A stretch of 64,000 bases of DNA. Source: Streptomyces albireticuli. GTDB taxonomy: Bacteria > Actinomycetota > Actinomycetes > Streptomycetales > Streptomycetaceae. The DNA lies in NCBI RefSeq assembly GCF_021228125.1, contig NZ_JAJQQS010000004.1:124001-188000 (forward strand). Reading direction: 5' to 3'. Below are positions 19,393-35,828 of the stretch, piece after piece; the stretch's first letter is position 1; the number at the start of each line of letters is the position of its first letter. The notes beneath the pieces were generated by a model, which was not told where the DNA came from, did not search any database, and saw only the letters and a list, made by a program, of their open reading frames with translations. The translations under genes and the position numbers were made by a program.

Positions 19393-20277
19393 TCAGCGTG
19401 CCCCGGGACCGCCCGCGTCCGCCGCTTCCCGGACCTCGTCCGCGAACCGGGCGGCGCTCGCCCGCAGCGCGGCCGCGTCCGGGCCGTGCCGCAGCACGCC
19501 GCGGCTGACGTTCGGGACGACGTCGCGGACGGCCGCGCCGAAGACCTTCGGCAGGTCGGCCGCGGTCGCGCCCTGCGCGCCGATGCCGGGGGCCAGCAGC
19601 GGGCCGCCGATCGACAGGTCGGCCCCGGCCGCGCCGAGCGTGTCGCCCAGCGTCGCGCCCACGACCGCGCCGTACGAGCCCATGGCCCCGGCGGCGTTCT
19701 CCCCGGCGTTCTCGGCCCGGAGGTGGTCCAGCATCGTCGCCGCGACGCTCGCTCCCCCGGCGCGCACCGCGTGCTGCACCTCGGCGCCCTCGGGGTTCGA
19801 GGTCAGCGCGAGGACGAACACGCCGGTGCCGCTCTCGCGGGCCAGGTCCAGCGCCGGGCGCAGCGAGCCGTAGCCCAGGTAGGGGCTGACGGTGACGGCG
19901 TCCGAGAACAGCGGCGAGGCCGGGTCCAGGTAGGTGGCGGCGTAGGCGGCCATGGTGGAGCCGATGTCCCCGCGCTTGGCGTCCATGAGGACCAGCGCGC
20001 CGGCCTCCCGGGAGTCGGCGACGGCCCGCTCCAGGACGGCGATGCCGCGCGAGCCGAAGCGCTCGAAGAACGCGGACTGCGGCTTGAGGACGGCCACCCG
20101 GTCGGCGAGCGCCTCGACGACGGTGCGCGTGAAGCGCTCCAGGCCGGCGATGTCGTCGGACAGGCCCCAGTCGGCGAGGAGGGCGGCGTGCGGGTCGATG
20201 CCGACGCAGAGGGGGCCGCGCTCGTCCATGGCGCGGCGGAGGCGGCTGCCGAAGCTTTCGGCGGCGGGGGTGGTCAC
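19393..20277 (-). CDS. pyrF: Orotidine 5'-phosphate decarboxylase (long type)
   Basis: A 294-residue enzyme converting OMP to UMP, the last de novo step. It belongs to the long PyrF class: PLCVGIDPHAALLADWGL near the N-terminus and the catalytic LMDAKRGDIGST (Lys-Asp-Asp cluster). GTG 20277 follows GGAGGAAC and leads straight into the domain. It is the final gene of the pyrimidine series, about 100 bp after pyrD. Confidence 0.95.
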   Translation of the reverse strand: MTTPAAESFGSRLRRAMDERGPLCVGIDPHAALLADWGLSDDIAGLERFTRTVVEALADRVAVLKPQSAFFERFGSRGIAVLERAVADSREAGALVLMDAKRGDIGSTMAAYAATYLDPASPLFSDAVTVSPYLGYGSLRPALDLARESGTGVFVLALTSNPEGAEVQHAVRAGGASVAATMLDHLRAENAGENAAGAMGSYGAVVGATLGDTLGAAGADLSIGGPLLAPGIGAQGATAADLPKVFGAAVRDVVPNVSRGVLRHGPDAAALRASAARFADEVREAADAGGPGAR

Positions 20278-20322
20278 GGAGTTCCTCCGGAGGTCAGGGG
20301 GGTCGGGTGCGGTCCGTGGTCG

Positions 20323-20367
20323 GGTTGTGCCCACCTGTTCCGCCCCGCGGAACGATTGCCCACAACC
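20323..20367. other. Nested imperfect inverted repeat upstream of pyrF
   Basis: GGTTGTG (20323-20329) pairs with CACAACC (20361-20367), and an inner GTTCCG (20337-20342) pairs with CGGAAC (20348-20353). It lies 46-90 bp upstream of the pyrF start and could be a leader hairpin or operator. Confidence 0.4.
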
Positions 20368-20380
20368 CTGGGCGACGGCG

Positions 20381-21496
<1,116 letters not shown>

Positions 21497-21628
21497 TTCA
21501 AGCCTTCTTGCGAGGGGGGCGGCGGGTCCCGGGCGAGGGGCCCGTGAGGGCTCGTGAGCGCGCCCGTACGGGCTCGTGGAGGGGGCCCGTGAGGGCGCGG
21601 TGAGGAGTCGGCGAGGGAGCCTCATGAA

Positions 21629-21656
21629 GAGGGGGACACCGGTCGGTGTCCCCCTC
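21629..21656 (-). terminator. Hairpin between carB and pyrD
   Basis: A perfect 12-bp GC-rich stem (21629-21640 with 21645-21656) has a 4-nt loop and ends 8 bp after the carB stop. It is followed on the minus strand by only two Ts, so it may be an attenuator. Confidence 0.65.
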
Positions 21657-21663
21657 CTGTGCC

Positions 21664-24967
<3,304 letters not shown>

Positions 24968-24975
<8 letters not shown>

Positions 24976-26110
24976 GCTGGCCCTCCATCAGGGTCACGAA
25001 GCGGTCGAACAGGTAGGCGGCGTCGTGCGGGCCCGCCGCCGCTTCGGGGTGGTACTGGACGCTGAAAGCCGGCTGGTCGAGCAGCTGGAGGCCCTCCACC
25101 ACGTTGTCGTTGAGACACACGTGGGAGACCTCCACCCGGCCGTAGGGCGTGTCGGTCGCCGCGTCGAGCGGGGCGTCGACGGCGAAGCCGTGGTTGTGCG
25201 CGGTGACCTCGACCTTGCCGGTCGTACGGTCCTGCACGGGCTGGTTGATGCCGCGGTGGCCGTACTTCAGCTTGTAGGTGCCGAAGCCGAGCGCGCGGCC
25301 GAGGATCTGGTTGCCGAAGCAGATGCCGAACAGCGGCGTCCTGCGGGAGAGGACCTCGCGCATGACGGCGACGGGGTGGTCGGCGGTGGACGGGTCGCCC
25401 GGGCCGTTGGAGAAGAACACGCCGTCGGGGTTGACGGCGTAGACGTCCTCGGCGGTGGCCGTGGCCGGCAGCACGTGCACCTCGATGCCGCGCTCGGCCA
25501 TCCGGTGCGGGGTCATGCCCTTGATGCCCAGGTCGATCGCGGCGACGGTGAATTTCTTCTCGCCGATCGCGGGGACCACGTAGGTCTCCTTGGTGGCGAC
25601 CTCGGCGGAGAGGTCGGCGCCCTGCATCTCGGGGGCCTGGCGGACCTCGGCGAGCATCGTGCCCTCGTCGGGCAGGCTGTTGCCGGAGAAGATGCCGACG
25701 CGCATGGCGCCGCGCTCGCGCAGGTGGCGGGTGAGCGCGCGGGTGTCGATGCCGCTGATACCGACGACGCCCTGCTTGACCAGCTCCTCGTCGAGGGAGC
25801 GGCGCGAGCGCCAGTTGGAGGGCATACGGGCGGGGTCGCGGACGACGTAGCCGGCGACCCAGATCCGCTGGGACTCGGGGTCCTCGTCGTTCACGCCGGT
25901 GTTGCCGACGTGCGGGGCGGTCATGACGACCACCTGGCGGTGGTACGAGGGGTCGGTCAGGGTCTCCTGGTAGCCGGTCATGCCGGTGGAGAACACCGCC
26001 TCGCCGAAGGTCACCCCCACGGCCCCGTAGGCGCGGCCGCGGAACATCCGGCCGTCCTCCAGGACGAGTACGGCGGGAGCGTGCGCGGCTCCCCTGGTGG
26101 AGGTCGTCAT
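24968..26110 (-). CDS. carA: Carbamoyl-phosphate synthase small (glutaminase) subunit
   Basis: A 380-residue glutamine amidotransferase. The N-terminal CarA domain carries [21 protein letters not shown]. The C-terminal class I GATase has [10 protein letters not shown], the nucleophile in [14 protein letters not shown] and the His/Glu pair in [15 protein letters not shown] 26110 overlaps the previous stop in ATGA. The frame continues far upstream but that part is the shadow of the preceding gene. Confidence 0.96.
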
Positions 26111-26688
26111 CGTGCGCCTTCCATGTCGTGTCGGTTCGAGTGGTGCTGTGCGGTGAGGGCCCGGGCCCAGGCCGCGTGCTCGGCGGCGCGGTCGGAGCGG
26201 AAGCCGGAGTCGATCTCCCGGCCGCCGTGCTCCCAGGTGATCACCAGCAGGCCGCCCTCGGCGAGGACCTTGCCGGCGATGCCCTTGTCGAGGCGGGCGC
26301 CGCGGAGCGCGGCGGCGGGGATGAAGAAGTCCTCCGCGCCGGGCCGTACGACGCCGACGCCCTGGTCCGTCAGGGTGAGCTCGGCCCGGCTGCGGGTGCC
26401 GAGGCCACGGGCCACGATGCGGTCGAGCCACTGCCCGGCGGTGGTGGAGCCGTGGTAGCGGCCCGCCATCGTCAGGGTGGTCTCGCCGGGCTCCTCGGGG
26501 GCGGTGGGCAGCTCGGGCAGGTCGCCCTGGAGCGTGCCGCGCCACTTCCAGCCCTCGCGCATCAGCCAGTAGACGAGTGCGATGAAGAGCAGCAGTCCCA
26601 CGACCCAGCCGATGCGTGCGGCCCAGTCGGTCACCTGCTGGGACTTCTCCTCAGCTGCGAGCGTTGTCAGAGTGTGCAGAGGTGTCAC
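26107..26688 (-). CDS. PH-like membrane protein encoded within the pyr operon
   Basis: A 193-residue protein with one N-terminal transmembrane helix (residues ~26-44, [18 protein letters not shown]) and a predicted soluble beta-rich domain resembling bacterial PH-like domains. It overlaps pyrC by 4 bp (GTGA) and carA by 4 bp (ATGA), so its translation is coupled to both. Mycobacteria carry a membrane protein in the same slot between pyrC and carA, which argues for a role linked to pyrimidine synthesis, perhaps membrane placement of the enzymes. The function is unknown. Confidence 0.82.
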   Translation of the reverse strand: MTPLHTLTTLAAEEKSQQVTDWAARIGWVVGLLLFIALVYWLMREGWKWRGTLQGDLPELPTAPEEPGETTLTMAGRYHGSTTAGQWLDRIVARGLGTRSRAELTLTDQGVGVVRPGAEDFFIPAAALRGARLDKGIAGKVLAEGGLLVITWEHGGREIDSGFRSDRAAEHAAWARALTAQHHSNRHDMEGAR

Positions 26689-27971
26689 GCCAGTTTCCCG
26701 TCCACGACCGTCGCGCGGCCCCGCAGGAAGGTGTGGGTGACGCGACCCGGCAGCTCACGCCCCTCGTAAGGGGTGTTACGGCTGCGGGAGGCGAAGCCCG
26801 CGGGGTCCACGACACCACGGTAAGCCGAATCGACCAGGGTGAGGTTGGCGGGCTCCCCGGGAGCGATGGGGCGGCCGTGGCCGGACAGGCTGCCGATGCG
26901 GGCGGGCGTGGCGGACATCCGGTCGGCGACGCCGGCCCAGTCCAGCAGCCCGGTCTCGACCATCGTGTGCTGGACGACGGAGAGCGCGGTCTCCAGGCCG
27001 ACCATGCCCATGGCGGCCGCGGCCCACTCGCAGTCCTTGTCCTCGTGCGGGTGCGGGGCGTGGTCGGTGGCGACGATGTCGATGGTGCCGTCGGCCAGCG
27101 CCTCGCGCAGCGCCAGCACGTCGCGCTCGGTGCGCAGCGGCGGGTTCACCTTGTAGACGGGGTTGTACGAGCGCACCAGGTCGTCGGTGAGCAGCAGGTG
27201 GTGCGGGGTGACCTCGGCGGTGACGTCGATGCCGCGGGACTTGGCCCAGCGGACGATCTCGACCGAGCCGGCCGTGGAGAGGTGGCAGATGTGCACCCGG
27301 GAGCCGACGTGCTCGGCGAGGAGGACATCGCGGGCGATGATCGACTCCTCGGCGACGGCGGGCCAGCCGCCGAGGCCCAGCTCGGCGGAGACGACGCCCT
27401 CGTTCATCTGGGCGCCCTCGGTGAGGCGGGGCTCCTGGGCGTGCTGGGCGACGACGCCGCCGAAGGCCTTCACATACTCCAGGGCGCGGCGCATGATCAC
27501 GGCGTCGTCGACGCACTTGCCGTCGTCCGAGAAGACGGTGACGCCGGCTGCGGACTCGTGCATGGCGCCGAGCTCGGAGAGCTGCTTGCCCTCCAGGCCG
27601 ACGGTGACGGCGCCGATGGGCTGCACGTCGCAGTAGCCGGACTCCTTGCCCAGGCGCCAGACCTGCTCGACGACGCCGGCGGTGTCGGCGACCGGGAAGG
27701 TGTTGGCCATCGCGAAGACGGCGGTGAAGCCGCCGCTCGCGGCGGCGCGGGTGCCGGTGAGGACGGTCTCGGAGTCCTCGCGGCCGGGCTCGCGCAGGTG
27801 GGTGTGGAGGTCGACCAGGCCGGGCAGCAGGATCTTGCCGTCGGCCTCGATGACCTGGGCGCCCTCGGCGCTCAGACCCGTGCCGACCGCGGCGATGGTC
27901 TCGCCGTCGATCAGGACATCCTGGGGCTCGCCGCCGAGGAGCTTCGCACCGCGGATCAGGATCTTGGTCAT
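26685..27971 (-). CDS. pyrC: Dihydroorotase
   Basis: A 428-residue class I dihydroorotase of the amidohydrolase fold, cyclising carbamoyl aspartate. Metal-binding [10 protein letters not shown] at about residues 57-66, the carboxylated-lysine region, and [16 protein letters not shown] toward the C-terminus are visible. ATG 27971 shares one base with the pyrB stop (TAATG). It is actinobacterial pyrB-pyrC order. Confidence 0.96.
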   Translation of the reverse strand: MTKILIRGAKLLGGEPQDVLIDGETIAAVGTGLSAEGAQVIEADGKILLPGLVDLHTHLREPGREDSETVLTGTRAAASGGFTAVFAMANTFPVADTAGVVEQVWRLGKESGYCDVQPIGAVTVGLEGKQLSELGAMHESAAGVTVFSDDGKCVDDAVIMRRALEYVKAFGGVVAQHAQEPRLTEGAQMNEGVVSAELGLGGWPAVAEESIIARDVLLAEHVGSRVHICHLSTAGSVEIVRWAKSRGIDVTAEVTPHHLLLTDDLVRSYNPVYKVNPPLRTERDVLALREALADGTIDIVATDHAPHPHEDKDCEWAAAAMGMVGLETALSVVQHTMVETGLLDWAGVADRMSATPARIGSLSGHGRPIAPGEPANLTLVDSAYRGVVDPAGFASRSRNTPYEGRELPGRVTHTFLRGRATVVDGKLA

Positions 27972-28957
27972 TACTTGTTCTCCTCGGTGCGGGCGTTGGT
28001 GGTGGTGACGGCCGGCTCGGAGCCGCCGAGCAGCAGGTAGAGGACCGCCATCCGGGTGCTGACGCCGTTGGCGACCTGCTCCACGGCCGTGCAGCGGTCG
28101 GAGTCGGCGACCTCGGCGGTGATCTCCATGCCGCGGTTCATCGGGCCGGGGTGCATCACGATCGCGTGCTCGGGCATCTTCGCCATGCGGTCGCCGTCCA
28201 GGCCGTACCGGCGGGCGTACTCGCGCTCGGTCGGGAAGAAGGCGGCGTTCATCCGCTCGCGCTGCACCCGCAGCATCATCACGGCGTCGGACTTGGGGAG
28301 CACGGTGTCCAGGTCGTAGCTGACCTCGCAGGGCCAGGTCTCGACGCCGACGGGCACCAGGGTGGGCGGGGCCACCAGGGTGACCTCGGCGCCGAGGGTG
28401 GTCAGCAGGTGGACGTTGGAGCGGGCCACCCGGCTGTGCAGGACGTCGCCGACGATCGTGATCCGGCGGCCGGACAGGTCGCGGCCGATGCCGGCGTCGC
28501 GGCCCACCAGGCGGCGGCGCATGGTGAAGGCGTCCAGCAGCGCCTGGGTGGGGTGCTCGTGGGTGCCGTCGCCGGCGTTGACGACCGCGCCGTCGATCCA
28601 GCCGGAGTTGGCGAGCCGGTAGGGGGCGCCGGAGGCGTGGTGGCGGATGACGACGGCGTCCGCGCCCATGGCCTCCAGCGTCAGGGCGGTGTCCTTGAGC
28701 GACTCGCCCTTGGAGACCGAGGAGCCCTTGGCCGAGAAGTTGATGACGTCGGCGGAGAGCCGCTTGGCGGCGGCCTCGAAGGAGATGCGGGTGCGCGTCG
28801 AGTCCTCGAAGAAGAGGTTGACGACGGTGCGGCCGCGCAGGGTCGGGAGTTTCTTGATCGGCCGGTCGGCGACCCGGGCCATCTCCTCGGCGGTGTCGAG
28901 GATCAGGACGGCGTCGTCGCGCGTGAGGTCGGCGGCCGAGATGAGGTGGCGCTTCAT
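27971..28957 (-). CDS. pyrB: Aspartate carbamoyltransferase catalytic subunit
   Basis: A 328-residue enzyme joining carbamoyl phosphate and aspartate. The carbamoyl-phosphate loop [19 protein letters not shown] at about residues 50-68, then VIRHHASG and [15 protein letters not shown] motif MHPGPMNRG are present. No pyrI regulatory gene is near. It starts ~100 bp after pyrR. Confidence 0.97.
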   Translation of the reverse strand: MKRHLISAADLTRDDAVLILDTAEEMARVADRPIKKLPTLRGRTVVNLFFEDSTRTRISFEAAAKRLSADVINFSAKGSSVSKGESLKDTALTLEAMGADAVVIRHHASGAPYRLANSGWIDGAVVNAGDGTHEHPTQALLDAFTMRRRLVGRDAGIGRDLSGRRITIVGDVLHSRVARSNVHLLTTLGAEVTLVAPPTLVPVGVETWPCEVSYDLDTVLPKSDAVMMLRVQRERMNAAFFPTEREYARRYGLDGDRMAKMPEHAIVMHPGPMNRGMEITAEVADSDRCTAVEQVANGVSTRMAVLYLLLGGSEPAVTTTNARTEENK

Positions 28958-29056
28958 CCGGTTGCTCCGTGGTTGAGGAGGTGTGGGGGGATGTGAACGG
29001 GCAACAGCCGGGCATGCGGCTTCACGGGCCCGGGCGCACCGGGTCCGCGGGGGCTG

Positions 29057-29690
<634 letters not shown>

Positions 29691-29778
29691 GGACGTCGGA
29701 TTAACGGTTTCACGTTACCAGGGTCCGCGCTGAACAGGCGCCATCGCCCCTGACGGGGGATGCTGTGGACCATTCGGC

Positions 29779-29808
29779 TTGACGAAGTCAGATTACGCTG
29801 CGTAACCT
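29779..29808 (+). promoter_or_regulatory. bldD promoter
   Basis: TTGACG (29779-29784) and TAACCT (29803-29808) are spaced by 18 nt and lie 35 bp upstream of the bldD start. The -10 region is covered by the BldD boxes. Confidence 0.6.
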
Positions 29809-29821
29809 CACAGTGAGTTAC
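29792..29821. promoter_or_regulatory. Two abutting BldD boxes (autoregulation)
   Basis: 29792-29806 (ATTACGCTGCGTAAC) matches the BldD consensus NTNACNC(A/T)GNGTNAN fully. 29807-29821 (CTCACAGTGAGTTAC) matches with one mismatch. The boxes adjoin without a gap over the -10 element. BldD is known to repress its own promoter in Streptomyces coelicolor. Confidence 0.8.
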
Positions 29822-29843
29822 CAGTCTTCGTCCGGGGAGCTTT

Positions 29844-30344
29844 ATGTCCAGCGAATACGCCAAACAGCTCGGGGCCAAGCTCCGCGCCATCCGCACCCAG
29901 CAGGGCCTCTCCCTCCATGGCGTCGAGGAGAAGTCCCAGGGCCGTTGGAAGGCCGTCGTAGTGGGCTCGTACGAGCGCGGCGACCGTGCAGTGACCGTCC
30001 AGCGCCTGGCCGAGCTGGCCGATTTCTACGGCGTTCCGGTGCAGGAACTGCTGCCGGGCACCACTCCCGGCGGGGCCGCCGAGCCGCCGCCGAAGCTGGT
30101 CCTGGACCTTGAGCGCCTGGCCCATGTGCCGGCCGAGAAGGCGGGCCCGCTCCAGCGTTACGCGGCGACCATCCAGAGCCAGCGTGGCGATTACAACGGC
30201 AAGGTCCTGTCGATCCGCCAGGACGACCTCCGCACTCTTGCCGTGATCTACGACCAGTCGCCTTCGGTGCTCACCGAGCAGCTGATCAGCTGGGGCGTCC
30301 TGGACGCCGACGCGCGCCGCGCCGTCCAGCACGAGGACGCCTAG
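29844..30344 (+). CDS. bldD: BldD, c-di-GMP-dependent developmental master repressor
   Basis: A 166-residue transcription factor. The XRE-type HTH spans about residues 1-75 (LGAKLRAIRTQQGLSL, then VVVGSYERGDRAVTVQRL). The C-terminal domain carries the bipartite c-di-GMP signature RGD (114-116) and RQDD (125-128) with the exact eight-residue spacing, so it should dimerise on tetrameric c-di-GMP and repress sporulation genes during vegetative growth. The ATG follows GGGGAGC. Its promoter holds two BldD boxes. It is the only plus-strand gene between the pyr and aro blocks. Confidence 0.97.
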   Translation: MSSEYAKQLGAKLRAIRTQQGLSLHGVEEKSQGRWKAVVVGSYERGDRAVTVQRLAELADFYGVPVQELLPGTTPGGAAEPPPKLVLDLERLAHVPAEKAGPLQRYAATIQSQRGDYNGKVLSIRQDDLRTLAVIYDQSPSVLTEQLISWGVLDADARRAVQHEDA

Positions 30345-30366
30345 CCGTCCCGGTCATTAAAAAACG

Positions 30367-30419
30367 AACCGCCGTGGGGGGCGGGAAACCCATTGGGTTT
30401 CCCGCCCCCCACGGCGGTT
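30367..30419. terminator. Bidirectional terminator between convergent bldD and nusB
   Basis: A perfect 26-bp inverted repeat (30367-30392 with 30394-30419) is flanked by AAAAAA on the left and TTT on the right, so it can end transcripts from both sides. Confidence 0.9.
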
Positions 30420-30422
30420 TCG

Positions 30423-30851
30423 TCATGCCCGGCGAAGACTCGGCTTGAGCTCCTTGAAGCGGCCGAGCAGGCCGTTGACGAAGGCCGGCGAGTCGTCGGT
30501 CGAGAACTCCTTGGCGAGCTGCACCGCCTCGTCGATCGCGACCGCGTCCGGAGTGCCGTCCTCCCAGATCAGCTCGTAGGCACCGAGCCGCACGATGTTC
30601 CGGTCCGCGACCGGCATCCGGTCCAGGTCCCAGTCGACCGCGTAGGTGGCGATCAGCTCGTCGATACGGGCGACGTGCTCGGCGTACCCCTCGACCAGCT
30701 GCATGGTGTACTCATTGACCGGCGGCTGCCGGTCGTCGGACCGCGAGTGCCGGATCCAGTCGGCGAGGACGTTCTGCACGGTGATCCCGCGCTGATCGGC
30801 CTCGAAGAGGATCTGGAAGGCGCGCTTACGGGCCTTGCTGCGAGCGGCCAC
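30423..30851 (-). CDS. nusB: Transcription antitermination factor NusB
   Basis: A 142-residue all-helical RNA-binding protein of the rRNA antitermination complex (with NusE and boxA). Typical segments: ARSKARKRAFQILFEADQRG at the N-terminus, MPVADRNIVRLGAYELIW and VAIDEAVQLAKEFSTDDS. GTG start 30851 lies 2 bp from the efp stop, so it is translated with efp. Confidence 0.95.
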   Translation of the reverse strand: MAARSKARKRAFQILFEADQRGITVQNVLADWIRHSRSDDRQPPVNEYTMQLVEGYAEHVARIDELIATYAVDWDLDRMPVADRNIVRLGAYELIWEDGTPDAVAIDEAVQLAKEFSTDDSPAFVNGLLGRFKELKPSLRRA

Positions 30852-30853
30852 GG

Positions 30854-31420
30854 TTAGCTGTTCACCCGACCGAGGTAATCACCGGTGCGAGTGTCGACCT
30901 TGATCTTCTCACCAGTGGTGATGAAGAGCGGGACCTGGATCTCGAAGCCGGTCTCCAGCTTGGCGGGCTTGGAGCCACCGGTGGAGCGGTCGCCCTGGAC
31001 ACCCGGCTCGGTGTGCTCGATGACGAGCTCGACGGCGGCGGGCAGCTCGACGTAGAGCACCTCGTCACCGTGCTTCGCGACGACGGCCTCGAAGCCCTCG
31101 AGCAGGAAGTTGGCGGCGTCGCCGACGGTCTTGCGGTCGACGTGCAGCTGGTCGTACGTGTCCATGTCCATGAACACGAAGTACTCGCCGTCCATGTACG
31201 AGAACTGCATGCCGCGCTTGTCGACGGTGGCCGTCTCGACCTTCACGCCCGCGTTGAAGGTCTTGTCGACGACCTTGCCGGAGAGCACGTTCTTCAGCTT
31301 CGTACGGACGAAGGCGGGGCCCTTGCCGGGCTTGACGTGCTGGAACTCGACGACGGACCAGAGCTGGCCCCCGTCGAGCTTGAGCACCATGCCGTTCTTG
31401 AGGTCGTTCGTGGATGCCAC
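30854..31420 (-). CDS. efp: Translation elongation factor P
   Basis: A 188-residue protein that relieves ribosome stalling at polyproline. KOW-like domain I has the tip loop [12 protein letters not shown] (Lys33 at the tip), followed by two OB domains ending [17 protein letters not shown]. The rigid PGKGP loop is that of the actinobacterial form, which is thought to work without lysine modification; no epmA/epmB-like gene is nearby. GTG 31420 has GGAGATA about 8 nt upstream. Confidence 0.95.
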   Translation of the reverse strand: MASTNDLKNGMVLKLDGGQLWSVVEFQHVKPGKGPAFVRTKLKNVLSGKVVDKTFNAGVKVETATVDKRGMQFSYMDGEYFVFMDMDTYDQLHVDRKTVGDAANFLLEGFEAVVAKHGDEVLYVELPAAVELVIEHTEPGVQGDRSTGGSKPAKLETGFEIQVPLFITTGEKIKVDTRTGDYLGRVNS

Positions 31421-31469
31421 GGTTGCGGTATCTCCTGGGCTGGTGGAACCAGAAAGTGCGGTGCGCCCG

Positions 31470-32576
31470 TCAGAGCGCGAGCAGCTCTTTGGTCGTAATG
31501 GTGAGTAGCTCGGGTCCGCCATCCGCTTCTGAGCGGACGACGAGCGTGTCATCGATCCGGACCCCGCCGCGCCCCGGGAGGTGAACCCCCGGATCTACGG
31601 TGACCGGCACGCAAGCGTCCAGTTTACCCATTGCCGAAGGCGTCAGCCGAGGGTCCTCGTCGTTTTCGAGTCCCACGCCGTGTCCGATGCCCGGTCCGAG
31701 CCGCTCGCCGTGCCCCGCGGCCTCCAGCACGACCCGCGCCGCGCGGTCCACATCGCGGTACGGGGTGCCCGGCGCGAGGGCCTCCCGGCCGGCCCGCTGG
31801 GCCGCGAAGACCTGGTCGTACAGCTCGATCTGCCAGTCCGCCGGGGTGGTGCCGATGACGAAGGTGCGGGCGATCTCGCTGCGGTAACCGCGGTAGTCGG
31901 CGCCCAGGCAGACACTGAGGAAATCGCCCTCCTCGACCCGCCGGTCGGTGGGCGTGTGACCGGCGAGGCCGGAGTTCGGCCCGGCCCCCACCGAGGTCGG
32001 GAAGGCCGGACCGGCCGCGCCGTGGTCCACCAGCCGGCGCTCCAGCTCCAGCGCCAGATGGCGCTCGGTGCGGCCGACGAGGATGGACTCCAGGAGCTCG
32101 CCGAGGGCCTGGTCGGCGATCTCCGCCGCGATCCGCAGCGCGGAGATCTCCTCGGGGTCCTTGACCAGCCGCTGCTGTTCCACGGCCGTGCCCAGGTCGT
32201 CCAGGCGCAATCCGGGCGCGACCGAGCCCAGGGCACGGTGCCGGGCGACGGTGAGGTGGTGTTCCTCGACGGCCAGCGAGCCGACGCCCGCCTCCACGGC
32301 CCGCTCGGCGGCGGCGACGGCCGGATCCGCCTCGGGCGCGGCCAGCACCAGGACCCGTACGTCCTCCGCGGGGTGGTCGGTCGCCCGGTATCCGAAGGGG
32401 TCCGTGACACAGCACAGGAGGTCCTGACCGGCCCCCAGGAGCAGCGTGGCGCCCGGCGGGGCGCCACCGGCCAGATACCGGACGTTGGCGTCGCCGGACA
32501 CCAGGGCGGCCTCGCTCCCGGCCGCCTCGCAGCGCTCACGCAGCCGCGCGCGGCGAGCCGCGTACACCTCGGACAT
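31470..32576 (-). CDS. M24-family (aminopeptidase P / creatinase fold) protein with substituted metal ligands
   Basis: A 368-residue pita-bread-fold protein with the creatinase N-domain (residues 1-140) and M24 domain. It occupies the Xaa-Pro aminopeptidase slot before efp. At the five metal-ligand positions (Asp, Asp, His, Glu, Glu in PepP) it has C223 ([13 protein letters not shown]), E234, H299 ([11 protein letters not shown]), D328 (VTVDPGVHL) and D342 (VRIDDTLVV). Only His is kept, so dimetal peptidase activity is doubtful. It may be a creatinase-like or non-catalytic member, or use a different metal. The ATG at 32576 opens the domain; the longer frame is a shadow. Confidence 0.82.
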   Translation of the reverse strand: MSEVYAARRARLRERCEAAGSEAALVSGDANVRYLAGGAPPGATLLLGAGQDLLCCVTDPFGYRATDHPAEDVRVLVLAAPEADPAVAAAERAVEAGVGSLAVEEHHLTVARHRALGSVAPGLRLDDLGTAVEQQRLVKDPEEISALRIAAEIADQALGELLESILVGRTERHLALELERRLVDHGAAGPAFPTSVGAGPNSGLAGHTPTDRRVEEGDFLSVCLGADYRGYRSEIARTFVIGTTPADWQIELYDQVFAAQRAGREALAPGTPYRDVDRAARVVLEAAGHGERLGPGIGHGVGLENDEDPRLTPSAMGKLDACVPVTVDPGVHLPGRGGVRIDDTLVVRSEADGGPELLTITTKELLAL

Positions 32577-32643
32577 GCCTCCGAGCGTACGGCGGGGCGG
32601 GACGCCCGGCCGTCCCAGCGCGTCCGACCGGGCGCGGGCCGGG

Positions 32644-33378
32644 CTACCGGCCGGGGCCGGGCGGCGCGGCGAGGGCGCGGGCGACGATGTCGTCGAGGAG
32701 GCGGCCGGTGGTGGCGACGTCCTGCTGGGAGTTGTCGATGATGGGCAGCCCGGAACCGTACCAGCCGGCCATCCGGCCGTGGATCCGGGCGACCTCCTCG
32801 TCACTGAGGCGGCGGTTGCCGGAGCGCTCGGCGTTGCGCTCCAGGACGACCTCCAGGCCGGGCAGCAGGACGACGGGCAGCAGGCCGGGGCCGACGTGCC
32901 GCTTCCAGCCGCCGAGGCCGACGACGGGCCGGTCGGGGAAGACGGCGTCGTCGAGGATGCAGGAGATGCCGTTGGCGAGGAAGTTCCGGGCGGCGAAGCC
33001 GCAGGTGCGGCGGGCGAGGCGGTACTGCGCCTCGGAGTGGTCGTTCCAGCCGGACCGCGGGTCGGCGAAGCCGGACCGCACCCATTCGCGGACGTCGTCG
33101 AGGCTGATGTGGGCCGTGGGCACCCGGCGGGTGTCGGCCCAGTGCCGGGCCACGGTCGTCTTGCCCGCGCCGGCCGCCCCGATGAGGAGCACGGCCACGG
33201 GGGCGTGCGCGGGGTCGGCGACGGGCGGGGGCTGCGGGAGGGCCGGGGCGGCGGGGAGGGGAGGGGGTGCGGGCAGGGTGAAGTGGCCGGTGGGCCCCGC
33301 GGGGGGTGCGGGGGGCATCGGGGGGTGACCGAGGAGGCCGGGCGTGTGGGGTGGTGGCGGTCCCACGGGGTGCTGCAT
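32644..33378 (-). CDS. P-loop ATPase/kinase of the AAA_33 type with a proline-rich N-terminus
   Basis: A 244-residue protein. Residues 1-58 are proline-rich and probably disordered. Walker A is LLIGAAGAGKTTVARHWA at about residues 63-80. LDDVREWVRSGF and the ILDDAVFPDRP segment resemble small-molecule or polynucleotide kinases that phosphorylate a substrate with a zeta-toxin-like fold. It lies 67 bp upstream of the M24 gene on the same strand. The substrate is unknown. Confidence 0.75.
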   Translation of the reverse strand: MQHPVGPPPPHTPGLLGHPPMPPAPPAGPTGHFTLPAPPPLPAAPALPQPPPVADPAHAPVAVLLIGAAGAGKTTVARHWADTRRVPTAHISLDDVREWVRSGFADPRSGWNDHSEAQYRLARRTCGFAARNFLANGISCILDDAVFPDRPVVGLGGWKRHVGPGLLPVVLLPGLEVVLERNAERSGNRRLSDEEVARIHGRMAGWYGSGLPIIDNSQQDVATTGRLLDDIVARALAAPPGPGR

Positions 33379-33731
33379 CCGGTGGCTCCGTCTCTTGCGG
33401 CGGGTGGCAGGGCGCGGGGGTGGTGGCGTACGGGGCTTTCCCCTACCCGCCCCTTCCCGATACCGGGGGGCAAGCCCCCGGGCCCCCCTTTTCCGCGCTG
33501 ACGCGCGGCGTCCTCAAGCGCCGGACGGGCTGGATTCTCCAGCCCGTCCGGGGGCACCTCCTGGGGGCACCCCCAGCGGTAGCTGGGGGAGGTAGCCGGG
33601 GGAGCTTGAGGACCGGGGTCCGGGGCGGAGCCCCGGGACGGGAAGGGGCGGGGCTGGGGAGAACAACCCCCCGGCCAGACGGGAGCGTACCCGAGCCCGT
33701 TCCCGCGACCACCGTCGTGGGAACGCCCGTG
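33379..33731. other. 353-bp gene-free gap between aroQ and the ATPase gene
   Basis: No coding frame is supported. Most of it is a long inverted-repeat element (33437-33660). The small ORFs on both strands are products of the repeat. Confidence 0.7.
33437..33660. repeat. Dispersed intergenic element with nested inverted repeats
   Basis: It begins with TTTCCCCTACCCGCCCCTTC (also at 8847 and 62908), then a CCGCGCTGACGCGCGG block shared with 62961. GTCCTCAAGC and CGCCCCTTCCCG recur inverted as GCTTGAGGAC and CGGGAAGGGGCG near the right end, so the whole can fold into a long hairpin. Inside is GGACGGGCTGG-ATTCT-CCAGCCCGTCC. Confidence 0.75.
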
Positions 33732-35824
<2,093 letters not shown>

Positions 35825-35828
<4 letters not shown>

